From: Phycisphaerae bacterium
GTDB lineage: Bacteria; Planctomycetota; Phycisphaerae; UBA1845; PWPN01
Direction of reading: 5' to 3'
DNA length: 64,000 nt
NCBI GenBank assembly: GCA_018003015.1
Contig: JAGNEZ010000033.1
Span: forward strand, 1-64,000
The position numbers were made by a program, and so were the translations under genes. This document shows, one piece after another, positions 18,641-26,812 of the stretch; positions within the stretch are counted from its first letter, which is position 1, and each line of letters starts with the position of its first letter. The notes under the pieces were generated by a model. It saw only the letters and a list, made by a program, of their open reading frames with translations. It searched no databases and was not told the DNA's origin.

Positions 18641-18761
18641 ACGGTTCAAATAAGTGGGAAGCCGATCAGCGGGCTGTTAAGGGGATGACCTGCCGGACCG
18701 ATATCACCTCGGGGTCGCCGAGCCATCGCCGAGGTCTCGACGACACAGGAATCGCCTATTC

Positions 18762-21110
18762 ATGTTTACGCCCTCGATCCGCTTCCGGATCGCTCATCCT
18801 CGGCTGGCGATGGCGGCCATTGCCATCGTTTGGATCTGCTGCTCCGCGATTCCCGTTGGGGGTTATGTCGAGTTCCAAGGTGCGGGCGAAGACGCGGAGG
18901 TTGCCGCCGAACCAGGCCGATCCGTCGTTCTTCGTGCAGATCCGTGCATCCCGGTTCGTCTCGGCGGGGCTCCTGCCGAATCCACGGAAACGGCACTTCT
19001 GCCGGACGCGTTGGTGCGGGCAGTCGGTGATCCCGCGAACCGACTCGTCACCTTCGACCAAGGTTCGTTCGGCGATGCCCCGCGCACCGTTCATCTCACC
19101 AGGCCGCTGGTCCGCGGAACGAACACCTCGGGCCCCATCACCATCGACGGCAGCCGACTGCCCGGCGGTCTTGTACTCGACGCCTCCGCGTGTCGGGAGG
19201 CAGCCGTCATCGTCGAGGGGGACGGGCGACTGACCGTTCGGGCGGTGACGTTGCGCAACGCGGCGCAGCGCACCATTGTGGTCAAGGACCAAGGACAGAT
19301 CATCCTCCAACACGTCACCATCGAGACGAGCGGCGGGCCGGGCGTGGTACTCTTCGGGCAGGCCTCGGCCACCCTCCGAGACTGCACCCTCTCGGCCAGC
19401 CGCACGCATGGCCTGGAACTGCACGGTCGAAGCTCGGCCTCGCTGGTCAATACATCGATCCTCAACGGCGGCCAGTCCGGCCTGGCCGTCTTCGACGACG
19501 CTGAGGCCGAGGGCTCCGCGTGCCGGCTCGACGGGAACGGCGAGTGGGGGGTTGTCGCGGCCAACCGCAGCCAGGTCAGCCTCACCGGGACAACCATCCG
19601 CGGCGGCCGCTTCGCCAACGTCGATCTGAGCGATATGGCCACCCTGACCCTGACGGAGTGCGTCGCCGAGCACGCCTCGCGCTTCGGCGTCTTTGCCACC
19701 GGCGACGCGGTGCTGACCCTGGTTCGCTCGCGGCTGGCCAGAAGCGGTGGCCGGGGAGTCGAACTCCAGGATCGTGCCCGGTTGGCGGCAACCGACGCCC
19801 AGATTGAGGGTAACACCGACTATGGCCTGGTACTCTTCGGCATGGCTCGAGCCGAGGCCGAGCGCACGCTGTTCACCGGCAACGGCGTTCACGGCGTGAG
19901 CCTGTGCAACAGGTCCAGCGCCGAGTTTGACGTCTGCACCTTCTCTGCCAACCGGTACAGTGGCGTGGCCTGCCCGGATGCCGGCGACGGCGGTGCCTGC
20001 CTGGTGAGCCGGTCCCTCTTTCAGCGAAACGGCATGCGACCGATCTATCGCGGTCCGCTGCACATCGACCCGCTGGTGCCCACGCCCGTCCGCATCGACG
20101 GCCCGCGTGTGGTGTGCATGGCCGATCCCGGTGCTCGGATCGAGCTCTTTCTGGATCGCGCCGGCGAGGCCGCTCGCTTCCTTCGAACGCTCCATGCCGA
20201 TGACGGAGGGCGGTTCGAGGTCGATGTCCGCGACGTGCCCGGTGGTTGGGTGATGACTGCCACCGCGACGGTGATGACCGCGGGACGCGGGCCAGGCAAT
20301 GCCGGCGGCAAGCCGGGCTCAACCAGCGAGTTCAATGTGATTGCAGGTTCGCCCTCGGGACCGATTCTCGCCGCTCTTACCGCCCGTACGGGTCCGCTTT
20401 CCGATGACGGCGGGGATGTGAGTCTCGATGCTCGTCTCCGCCGGTGGCAGCGAGGCACGCGGCTGGTGCTGCAGTTCGATGAGCCGCCCGGCCGAACCGC
20501 CGAAGCTTACCTGCGGTTCCTCTGCCCACGCATCGGAGAGTGGACGTTGAATCAGGTCGCGGCGGAGACACGTACGGGTTCCGCCGATACGCTCGGCCCG
20601 GACCGGCTGGTTGTGCCGGTGCGGTATATGCCCTCGGAAGCGGTCGAGCTGCAGGGTCGCGGCGGGGTGACGTTCATGAAGTGGAGCCCGGAAGGGTGCT
20701 TCATGCAGCCGATGAGGATCACGCTTGCCTCGGCCCCGGATCCGCGAGACTGCTGCCCACGGGTACTCGCTCATGAGATCGGCCATGCTCTGGGGCTGGG
20801 GCACGTCCGCGTGGGCTTGCTCTCACGGATGCAGGGCTCGGCCCGACCGGTTGGCGAGGGGATGGTCAACGACTTCTCGCCGACGTTCACCTACTACGAT
20901 GTCCAGGCCCTGCACCTCCTGCACGATCCCAGGGATACCCCCGGAGCCACACTTCGCAGACTGGCCGAACGCGGCCTTCTTCCTCCTGGCCCGGACATCA
21001 GCGTGGCTCGGGCCGGACCGCCGGTCGCCGATCCGACTTTCAGTCCGCCGGTACCCAAGCTCGACTCTGCTAAGACGCCGACGTTGCCTCCCGCGGCAAG
21101 CGTGAAGTGA
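18762..21110 (+). CDS. Secreted right-handed beta-helix protein with C-terminal metzincin-type protease domain
   Basis: A 782 aa protein. An N-terminal signal segment (LAMAAIAIVWICCSAIPVGG) is followed by a long parallel beta-helix region, residues ~60-440, with repeated short strands such as LTVRAVTLRNAA, VSLTGTTIRGG, LTLTECVAEHAS and AEAERTLFTGNG. A beta-rich linker comes next. The C-terminal domain holds the full zinc signature HEIGHALGLGH (residues 671-681) and a possible Met-turn in LLSRMQG. Beta-helices usually bind or process polysaccharide, and matrixin-like zinc peptidases cleave protein. Seeing both in one chain is unusual. It probably acts outside the cell. AGGA lies 10 nt before the ATG. 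Confidence 0.85.
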   Translation: MFTPSIRFRIAHPRLAMAAIAIVWICCSAIPVGGYVEFQGAGEDAEVAAEPGRSVVLRADPCIPVRLGGAPAESTETALLPDALVRAVGDPANRLVTFDQGSFGDAPRTVHLTRPLVRGTNTSGPITIDGSRLPGGLVLDASACREAAVIVEGDGRLTVRAVTLRNAAQRTIVVKDQGQIILQHVTIETSGGPGVVLFGQASATLRDCTLSASRTHGLELHGRSSASLVNTSILNGGQSGLAVFDDAEAEGSACRLDGNGEWGVVAANRSQVSLTGTTIRGGRFANVDLSDMATLTLTECVAEHASRFGVFATGDAVLTLVRSRLARSGGRGVELQDRARLAATDAQIEGNTDYGLVLFGMARAEAERTLFTGNGVHGVSLCNRSSAEFDVCTFSANRYSGVACPDAGDGGACLVSRSLFQRNGMRPIYRGPLHIDPLVPTPVRIDGPRVVCMADPGARIELFLDRAGEAARFLRTLHADDGGRFEVDVRDVPGGWVMTATATVMTAGRGPGNAGGKPGSTSEFNVIAGSPSGPILAALTARTGPLSDDGGDVSLDARLRRWQRGTRLVLQFDEPPGRTAEAYLRFLCPRIGEWTLNQVAAETRTGSADTLGPDRLVVPVRYMPSEAVELQGRGGVTFMKWSPEGCFMQPMRITLASAPDPRDCCPRVLAHEIGHALGLGHVRVGLLSRMQGSARPVGEGMVNDFSPTFTYYDVQALHLLHDPRDTPGATLRRLAERGLLPPGPDISVARAGPPVADPTFSPPVPKLDSAKTPTLPPAASVK

Positions 21111-21210
21111 GAGGTGGCCGGCGGCCGAGAACAGGCCTCCGCCTGCCGAACAACCGTACTGCTTCGTTGTTGATGGCGCCCAGCCGGCCTCGTATCCATC
21201 ATTCTGCGGC

Positions 21211-22842
21211 TCACCGTGCTATCGGCTCGATCTTGGTCATTTCGACGAACAACTCAAAGAAGTCCGGTTCCTGTTCGAGTTCCACGTGTTCGATCGTGGG
21301 GACGAGTCGCTCGATTCGCTCGCGGCAGGCTCGGTTGAGCAGGGCGGCCTTGGTCCCTTCGATGCTGGCATTACCGATGCGCACGATCCGCTCGTTCGGA
21401 ACCGGCAGAATGAGGCCGATGCGCCGGGCGTTCTCCAGGTTCATCTTGTTGGCAAACGCTCCGGCCAGGAAGAACGTGTCCAACTGATGAACGGTGATCC
21501 CTGCCCGGCGCAGCACGACCGCCTGCCCCACGCCGTTGGCAGCCTTCGCCTGGGCCAGCTCACTGCCGTCCTGCCGGGTGAAGAACAGATTCGAGGACTC
21601 GCAGACGGCAATCCGCGGCTGCCGGTCGCGGAATCGTCCGAGTGCGTCCATCTCCCCGCTGGTCCGCAGTTCGGCCAGGATGTCCACCAGTCCCGATCCG
21701 CAGAGTCCCCGTGGCGGCAGGTCGCCGATCTTGGCGATTCGCCAGGTGCCGTCGCGTCGCTGCAGTTCGGTGATCGCTCCGTCGGCCGCGGGCATGCCGC
21801 AGCCCAGCCGCCCACCTTCAAATGCCGGACCGGCCGGGCACGAAGCGCACAGCAATCGGCCATCCTTGCCCGCCACGACCTCGGTGTTCGTTCCGATGTC
21901 CACCACCATGAAGGAACCGGCCATCTGCTCCTCGGAGAGCGTGCCCAGGACGGCCGCCATGTCGGCCCCGACATGATTGGAGATGATCGGCAGGCCGTAA
22001 ACCCGCGCCGCCGGGTGCGTGGCCAAGCCCAGGTTGGCCGCGTCGGTCCAGAGGGCGGTGCTCGGTCGCCTGCCGGCCTGGTACTCGATCTGGGTGTGGG
22101 ATACGTACGGCTTCTGTCCGATGGTTTGGACGTCCAGCCCGAAGAACAGGTCGCGCATCGTCGGGTTGCCGGCCACGGCCACGGCCCAGATCGACTCCGG
22201 CGACACCGAGGAAGACCGGAAGGCAGCGTTGAGGTGGGCGATGAGGGTGCGGTGGAGCTGCCCCGGCCGCCGCGCGTCGTACGAGATCCGGTGCATGACA
22301 TCGCTGCCGCCGTACTTTTGCGGGTTCTCGAACGCATGCTGGGCGACTTGCCGCCCAGTGGCGAGGTCAACGATGTCCACGACGACGGTGGTCGTGCCCA
22401 GATCGATCGCCGCACCGTGGATCGGGCCTTCGCAGCTTCCGATCAGTTCATCGCCGAACCAGAGCGTGCCGCTGGCCGCCTGCCGGACCCAGGGGTCCAT
22501 CTCGCAGGTCACCGCCCGGCCCTCGGTGACGATCCGCAGATGCCGTTTGAACGTCTCGACCTCGATCACCGCGTCGGGCTGAAGCACGCGCGCCTGGCAC
22601 GCCAGACGGAACACGGGTGCGTTGGGATCCTCGGGCCGAGCCAGGAAAGCCTCCGAGGCAGTGGGGGGGCTCAGGGCCTCATTTCCGCGTCGGACTTCGA
22701 CCAGGCACTCGCGGCACTGGCCCGCGCGAGGACAGGAGCTGGCGATCTCCTGCCGGGCATGGATGGAGCGGTCCGCGGCCTCGAAGAGCGTTTGTCCGAC
22801 TTCGATCTCGATCCGTTCGCCGTCCAGGTTGATTGTTGGCAT
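21211..22842 (-). CDS. RACo-like 2Fe-2S ferredoxin/ASKHA-domain protein (DUF4445)
   Basis: A 543 aa protein. Residues 1-100 are a plant-type 2Fe-2S ferredoxin (MPTINLDGERIEIEVGQTL; cluster Cys37, Cys43, Cys46, Cys82). The remainder is an ASKHA-type ATPase domain with AIDLGTTTVVVDIVDL and MVVDIGTNTEVV, as in reductive activators of corrinoid proteins (RACo), which spend ATP to reduce Co(II) to Co(I) in methyltransferase systems. The ATG at 22842 matches the ferredoxin start; open frame continues upstream but lacks family character. TACAAT ends 9 nt before this ATG, giving an almost leaderless transcript. No corrinoid protein or methyltransferase is nearby, so the partner is unknown. Confidence 0.88.
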   Translation of the reverse strand: MPTINLDGERIEIEVGQTLFEAADRSIHARQEIASSCPRAGQCRECLVEVRRGNEALSPPTASEAFLARPEDPNAPVFRLACQARVLQPDAVIEVETFKRHLRIVTEGRAVTCEMDPWVRQAASGTLWFGDELIGSCEGPIHGAAIDLGTTTVVVDIVDLATGRQVAQHAFENPQKYGGSDVMHRISYDARRPGQLHRTLIAHLNAAFRSSSVSPESIWAVAVAGNPTMRDLFFGLDVQTIGQKPYVSHTQIEYQAGRRPSTALWTDAANLGLATHPAARVYGLPIISNHVGADMAAVLGTLSEEQMAGSFMVVDIGTNTEVVAGKDGRLLCASCPAGPAFEGGRLGCGMPAADGAITELQRRDGTWRIAKIGDLPPRGLCGSGLVDILAELRTSGEMDALGRFRDRQPRIAVCESSNLFFTRQDGSELAQAKAANGVGQAVVLRRAGITVHQLDTFFLAGAFANKMNLENARRIGLILPVPNERIVRIGNASIEGTKAALLNRACRERIERLVPTIEHVELEQEPDFFELFVEMTKIEPIAR

Positions 22843-22851
22843 TGGGCTCCC

Positions 22852-22879
22852 ATTGTACCGTCTGGGATTTCCATGTCGC
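22852..22879 (-). promoter_or_regulatory. Promoter of the RACo-like gene
   Basis: On the minus strand GCGACA (22879-22874), a 16 nt spacer and TACAAT (22857-22852). The -10 ends 9 nt before the start codon, so the predicted leader is only 2-3 nt. Confidence 0.5.
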
Positions 22880-23054
22880 GGGGGATGGTCTTGGAGAAGC
22901 CGACGAGCGGCGGTATCGCTGATGGTGTCGACGGTCAGGGTGACGTTCGGCCCGAGGATCGGCAGGGCGGGCCCAGAACTCGGAAGCTCTGGCATACGCC
23001 GCAGGGTTCACAGGGTCAGCCACGCCGGCAGGAGGCTTTCCATGCTCATGCGGG

Positions 23055-23900
23055 TTACTCGGTGGGCAGGCAAGGCATGGAGGATTCCTTGTCGGTCCAC
23101 TGGGCACAGTGGTTCTTGAAGTCGTTGTTCCAGCGGGCCCGCATTCGCTTCTTCTTCTCGATCGCCTTCTTCTGGGAGATCCACTCCGCGTGTCCGTCGC
23201 AGAAGGCGAAGTTGGCTCCCTTGTTGTGGCGGGCGCCGGGGTACTCGTTCGGGTTCGACGGATCGATGGCGGTATCCCAGGTCCCGTAGACTTGGCTGAA
23301 GAGGTTCTCCTTGGTGACGTCGTTATCGGCGATGGCCAGCATCTCCGCCGGGGCTTTCACCTTCTCTACGGAGGGCTCGCCGTGCACCTTGTCATTGATG
23401 TGTCCACCCAGGCCACGATGGGGGGCCTGGACGTTGGCGACCGCGCCCCAGTCATTGTAGCCGTAGGAGAAGGTGCCTTTCTCGTCCGACCTGGTCACAT
23501 ACGTCATGTATGGAAGGAGGCAGTCCTTGCCGTTCCAGAGCGTCTCCTTGGGGGCGGACGGGCAGGAGAACGCTTGATTCTGTTTCTGGGTGTACTTCAG
23601 CAGGCGGACAGGCCAAAGGATCTGCCACTGGCGGTAGCCGCTGGCGCCGGGCGCGAGGCCCGGGGTGAGATGGTGACCGGGGTATGCCTTGTGGTCGATG
23701 GTGTAGATGGTCAGGGCCACGGCCATCTGGTGCACATTGGACTTGCAGACGGTGCCCTGGGCTTGTTCGCGGGCTCGGGTGAGCGATGGGATCAGAATCG
23801 AGATCAGCAGGGCAATGATCGCCACCACGACGAGGACCTCAATCAGAGTGAAACCTCTCCCTCGCCGCGTGCCGCACGCCTTGGGCAGGCTGGATACCAC
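23055..23900 (-). CDS. Type II secretion/type IV pilin-like pseudopilin with H-X9-DG motif
   Basis: A 281 aa pseudopilin. The prepilin peptidase site is RRGRG/FTLIE, with the conserved Glu at mature position 5, followed by a hydrophobic helix (VLVVVAIIALLISILIPSL). A globular domain follows, and near the C-terminus is HNKGANFAFCDG, an exact H-X9-DG motif, which is a planctomycete hallmark. Such proteins assemble into periplasmic pseudopili or act as envelope proteins after prepilin peptidase processing. GTG at 23900 is chosen because AGGAGG lies 6 nt before it. A TATACT at 23967-23962 on this strand is a possible -10. No secretion-machine genes are adjacent. Confidence 0.9.
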   Translation of the reverse strand: MVSSLPKACGTRRGRGFTLIEVLVVVAIIALLISILIPSLTRAREQAQGTVCKSNVHQMAVALTIYTIDHKAYPGHHLTPGLAPGASGYRQWQILWPVRLLKYTQKQNQAFSCPSAPKETLWNGKDCLLPYMTYVTRSDEKGTFSYGYNDWGAVANVQAPHRGLGGHINDKVHGEPSVEKVKAPAEMLAIADNDVTKENLFSQVYGTWDTAIDPSNPNEYPGARHNKGANFAFCDGHAEWISQKKAIEKKKRMRARWNNDFKNHCAQWTDKESSMPCLPTE

Positions 23901-24058
23901 GTCAATTCCTCCTGGGTCATTCCTGTTCTGGACGGACTGCGTCGTCACTTGTTGCGCTTAAGTATATCGGAAGGTTATGGGTACTTCCAGTCTCTCGAGG
24001 CGCGTTCTTGGAGAATGGGGTGGTACGCCGCGGCCGGTTTCTGCCGATAACATCCAGC

Positions 24059-24697
24059 ATGGCAGTTCATCCCGAGCCTTCGGAGGGTTTGCCCATTGTC
24101 CCGTCGGCCCGCCCTGCCGTTCCGGTCATGGACCCGGCTTCGCCGCTGAGCGAGTCCGATTTCCTGCTGCTTCGGCAGGTGGTGGCCGCTCGCCGGCCGG
24201 TGCGTCGGGCGGCCCGGGTGGCCCACGTCTCCGCGGTCACGATCCTTGCGGTCGGGGTGCTCAGTCTTCCGTGCCTGCTGTGGGTTCCGGGTTGGCTCAA
24301 TATGGGTATCGTATTCGGGATTTGCGTCATCGGGCTCCTCGAGTACTCGGGCGCGGCTCGGATGCGTCACGGGGTGCCCGAAGCGGCCGGCATGCTGGCC
24401 ATGAACCAGCTGGCCCTGCTGGGCTTGATCGTGATTTACTGCCTTCTGCAGATGCTCTCGTTTTCCAGTGAGGAAGTCACGTCCTCGCTGTCCGGCATGG
24501 GGGCAGACATCGAGAAGATGGCCCAGTCGCTGGCCCCGCTGGTCACTTACGGGATGTACTCTCTGATCATCGTTTTGAGTGCCTTCTTTCAAGGCGGTCT
24601 GGCCGTGTACTACTTCAGCCGGCGGCGGCACCTGGAGGCGGCCCGGCAATCGACACCCGCATGGGTAGGTCGCGTGCTGACCGAAGTCGGGTACTGA
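24059..24697 (+). CDS. Hypothetical four-helix membrane protein
   Basis: A 212 aa protein with four hydrophobic segments (VSAVTILAVGVLSLPCLLWV, WLNMGIVFGICVIGLLEYSG, MNQLALLGLIVIYCLLQML, YGMYSLIIVLSAFFQGGLAVYYF) between a Pro-rich cytoplasmic N-terminus and a short basic tail. The third and fourth are split by a polar loop. No family is recognised. The ATG at 24059 lies 7 nt after GATAAC (24046-24051, preceded by GCC) and has no Shine-Dalgarno, so the mRNA is probably leaderless. It converges with mcsB, with only 10 nt between them. Confidence 0.72.
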   Translation: MAVHPEPSEGLPIVPSARPAVPVMDPASPLSESDFLLLRQVVAARRPVRRAARVAHVSAVTILAVGVLSLPCLLWVPGWLNMGIVFGICVIGLLEYSGAARMRHGVPEAAGMLAMNQLALLGLIVIYCLLQMLSFSSEEVTSSLSGMGADIEKMAQSLAPLVTYGMYSLIIVLSAFFQGGLAVYYFSRRRHLEAARQSTPAWVGRVLTEVGY

Positions 24698-24707
24698 GGG
24701 GGGGGCG

Positions 24708-25778
24708 TCAGTTCTTGTTGGTCGTTGCCCGTGCGAGGCAGTCGCGGATCAGTTGGGCGCGAAGGATGGATCGGTGTTCGCCGTCCAGCTTGGTTCCCTG
24801 GCGCTTCTGCAGATGGGCCGACTGGATGGCGAGGAACAGTTCGTTGATCGCGTCCAGATTGACGTTCTGGATGCGTTTGAGTACCACGCCCATGCGGAGA
24901 TGGGACAACAGGTAGAGGGCCTCCTCGGTGCTCATGGTCCTGGCGTTCTGGAGCAAGCCGAACGCCCGCCAGATCTTGTCGTCCAGGATGGCCAGCTGGT
25001 CCTTCTGAAGGACGCGTCGCGCTTCTTGCTCATACTTGACCACCGAGGGGATGACGTTGGCCTTGAACGCGGAGAGGATGTCCTCCTCGTTTTCGCCGAG
25101 GGTGACCTGGTTGGAGACCTGGAAGAAGTCACCGAGGGCGTCGGTGCCCTCGCCGAACAGGCCGCGAACCGCGAGCCGCATGTCTTTGGCCGCCCGGAAC
25201 ACCTTCTCCATCTCTCCGGTCAGCTTGAGGGCTGGAAGGTGGAGCATCACTGAGACCCGCAGGCCGGTGCCGACGTTGGTGGGGCAGGCGGTGAGATAGC
25301 CGTACCGCTGGTGATAGGCGAAATCGACAAGCGATTCGAGGGCGCTGTCCACGCGTGTGGTTTCCTCCCAGGCCTCGTCGAGGTTCAGGCCTCGGCGCAT
25401 GACCTGGATGCGGAGGTGGTCTTCCTCGTTGATCATCAGGGCGAACGTCTCGCTCGAGGCGATGGCCACACCGCGGCTGCCCTCCGCATCGGCGTGCTGC
25501 CGGCTGATCAAGTGCCGTTCGACCAGAAGCTGCCGGTCGAGCGGATCGCTCTTGTCCACATCGACGTAGAAGGTGCTCTGGCCGAAGTTGCACGCGGTGA
25601 CGGCTTCGAAGAGGGTACGTTCGATTTCGGTGCGCTGCTCGCGAGAGGCCCGGCTCAGAAACGGCTGGTCGGCCACGTTCCGAGCGAGACGGATGCGCGA
25701 TGAGATGACCACGTCGCTCAGAGGGCCGCCGGTGGCCAGCCATTCGCCGGTGGATCGTGCCAGTTCGTCGAGGGTCAT
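24708..25778 (-). CDS. mcsB: Protein arginine kinase McsB
   Basis: A 356 aa member of the ATP:guanido phosphotransferase family. McsB phosphorylates arginine residues in proteins, marking them for ClpCP degradation and controlling heat-shock repressors. Family motifs are ISSRIRLARNVADQPF, the ACPTNVGTGLRVSVMLHLP loop and TALFEAV-type helices. The length matches McsB (about 355-365 aa) and there is no creatine-kinase-like N-terminal domain. The ATG overlaps the mcsA stop (ATGA), so the two are translationally coupled, as in Firmicutes. CtsR, the usual neighbour there, is absent. ClpC is encoded 18 kb away. Confidence 0.95.
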   Translation of the reverse strand: MTLDELARSTGEWLATGGPLSDVVISSRIRLARNVADQPFLSRASREQRTEIERTLFEAVTACNFGQSTFYVDVDKSDPLDRQLLVERHLISRQHADAEGSRGVAIASSETFALMINEEDHLRIQVMRRGLNLDEAWEETTRVDSALESLVDFAYHQRYGYLTACPTNVGTGLRVSVMLHLPALKLTGEMEKVFRAAKDMRLAVRGLFGEGTDALGDFFQVSNQVTLGENEEDILSAFKANVIPSVVKYEQEARRVLQKDQLAILDDKIWRAFGLLQNARTMSTEEALYLLSHLRMGVVLKRIQNVNLDAINELFLAIQSAHLQKRQGTKLDGEHRSILRAQLIRDCLARATTNKN

Positions 25779-26260
25779 TGGGCGTCCAGCTCCGCGAGCT
25801 GATCGCGCAGTTGAGCGGCCAGCTCGTACTTCTCGTTTTCGATCGCTTCGCGCAGCTCCCGATGGAGTCGGAGCCGCTTCTGCTGTCGAGGGTCGACGAC
25901 TCTGGACTGCCCGGGTGCCTTGCCGGTGTGCTGGGTATGCCCGTCCTGGGCGCGTTCGATCATGCCGTTCAGCACCTCGCCGAACACGTCGTAGTCGCGC
26001 GGGCAGCCGAGCAGGCCCTGGCTGCGAAACTCGACGAACGACATCCCGCAGTCCGGGCACTTGAGTTGGGCCAGTTGCTGAACGCCGGTCTGCGACATCA
26101 GGAACGAGTTGAGGACGTCGTTGATCGAGATGTGCTGTTTGACGGTGACGCCTTCGTGGGCGGCGCACTGCTCGCAGAGGTGCTTCTCTCGTTTCTCACC
26201 CTTGACCAGGTCGGTCAGGTGGACGGTGGCCGTCTGCTTCTTGCATCGTTGGCAAACCAT
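25775..26260 (-). CDS. mcsA: McsA, zinc-binding activator of McsB
   Basis: A 161 aa protein with two pairs of CxxC motifs (MVCQRCKK plus HLCEQCAA, and LKCPDCGMSF) that bind zinc. A C-terminal UVR motif (AIENEKYELAAQLRDQLAELDAQ region) can dock to ClpC-like proteins. McsA activates and stabilises the McsB kinase. It is the first gene of a two-gene operon with mcsB. Its promoter overlaps the 3' end of the upstream pterin synthase gene. Confidence 0.95.
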   Translation of the reverse strand: MVCQRCKKQTATVHLTDLVKGEKREKHLCEQCAAHEGVTVKQHISINDVLNSFLMSQTGVQQLAQLKCPDCGMSFVEFRSQGLLGCPRDYDVFGEVLNGMIERAQDGHTQHTGKAPGQSRVVDPRQQKRLRLHRELREAIENEKYELAAQLRDQLAELDAQ

Positions 26261-26321
26261 GGTTTCGTTGCAGGATCGCCGGGATCAAGCGATCAGTCCT
26301 TGCTCTCGATCACCCTATTGG

Positions 26322-26350
26322 ATGTTAGACTGCCGACGTTATATCGTCAA
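26322..26350 (-). promoter_or_regulatory. mcsA-mcsB promoter
   Basis: On the minus strand TTGACG (26350-26345), a 17 nt spacer and TAACAT (26327-26322). Both hexamers and the spacing are identical to those of the etfB promoter at 33623-33651. The predicted leader is ~55 nt. No CtsR-type operator is apparent. Confidence 0.75.
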
Positions 26351-26727
26351 GATTGGGACGTTTCTGCAGTATAGCCGGCCACGCATCCGGGTGCTTCCCT
26401 GACATACACGGCTGCCAGCGCGCCCGGGTGACCCATCGCCTCGGCCAGGCGTTGGAAGATGCGTTTGGCGACCAGCTCGGCGGTGGGATTCAAGCCGGCC
26501 ATGAAGGGCGAGCCGTTCAGGACCGCGTTTTGCAGCGGAACGAGTACTTGGCGAAGGGCTTTCTCGGCGGCGGTGAAGTCGACCAGAATGCCGCTGGCGT
26601 CGAGTTGCGGTCCGCGGAAGACGGCCTCGGCCTCCCAATCGTGTCCGTGGAGGGGCTCGAGGGCGCCGGTTGCGAGCGGAACCTGATGGGCTGCGCAGAA
26701 ATGAGCTTTGATCCTGACTTCGTACAT
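26347..26727 (-). CDS. 6-pyruvoyl-tetrahydropterin synthase/QueD-like protein, Glu-type
   Basis: A 126 aa T-fold protein starting MYEVRIKAHFCAAHQ. The zinc ligands are His14, His27 and His29 (PLHGHDW). Canonical QueD/PTPS enzymes have a catalytic Cys three residues before the Leu of LHGH. Here that position is Leu23, and a Glu (E24) stands next to it. This ExLHGH form is the one described for PTPS-III of Plasmodium and some bacteria, where it replaces dihydroneopterin aldolase in folate synthesis. The protein may therefore be a folate rather than a queuosine enzyme. The start at 26727 (or the ATG at 26733) lies ~7 nt after a TAACCT box and has no Shine-Dalgarno. It is divergent from trpE. Confidence 0.85.
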   Translation of the reverse strand: MYEVRIKAHFCAAHQVPLATGALEPLHGHDWEAEAVFRGPQLDASGILVDFTAAEKALRQVLVPLQNAVLNGSPFMAGLNPTAELVAKRIFQRLAEAMGHPGALAAVYVREAPGCVAGYTAETSQS

Positions 26728-26734
26728 CGCCATT

Positions 26735-26805
26735 AGGTTACCCGTCTGATCGGTGGGTGGGCAAGACCTGCCCGGTTGACCGTACCCGGCAGGGGGGGCT
26801 ACCAT
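26735..26805. promoter_or_regulatory. Divergent promoters of the PTPS-like gene and trpE
   Basis: Minus strand: TTGCCC (26764-26759), an 18 nt spacer and TAACCT (26740-26735), ending 7 nt before the ATG at 26727. Plus strand: TTGACC (26776-26781), an 18 nt spacer and TACCAT (26800-26805), ending 7 nt before the ATG at 26813. The two -35 boxes are 11 nt apart. Both transcripts are predicted to be leaderless. Confidence 0.65.
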
Positions 26806-26812
26806 GCCGTTC

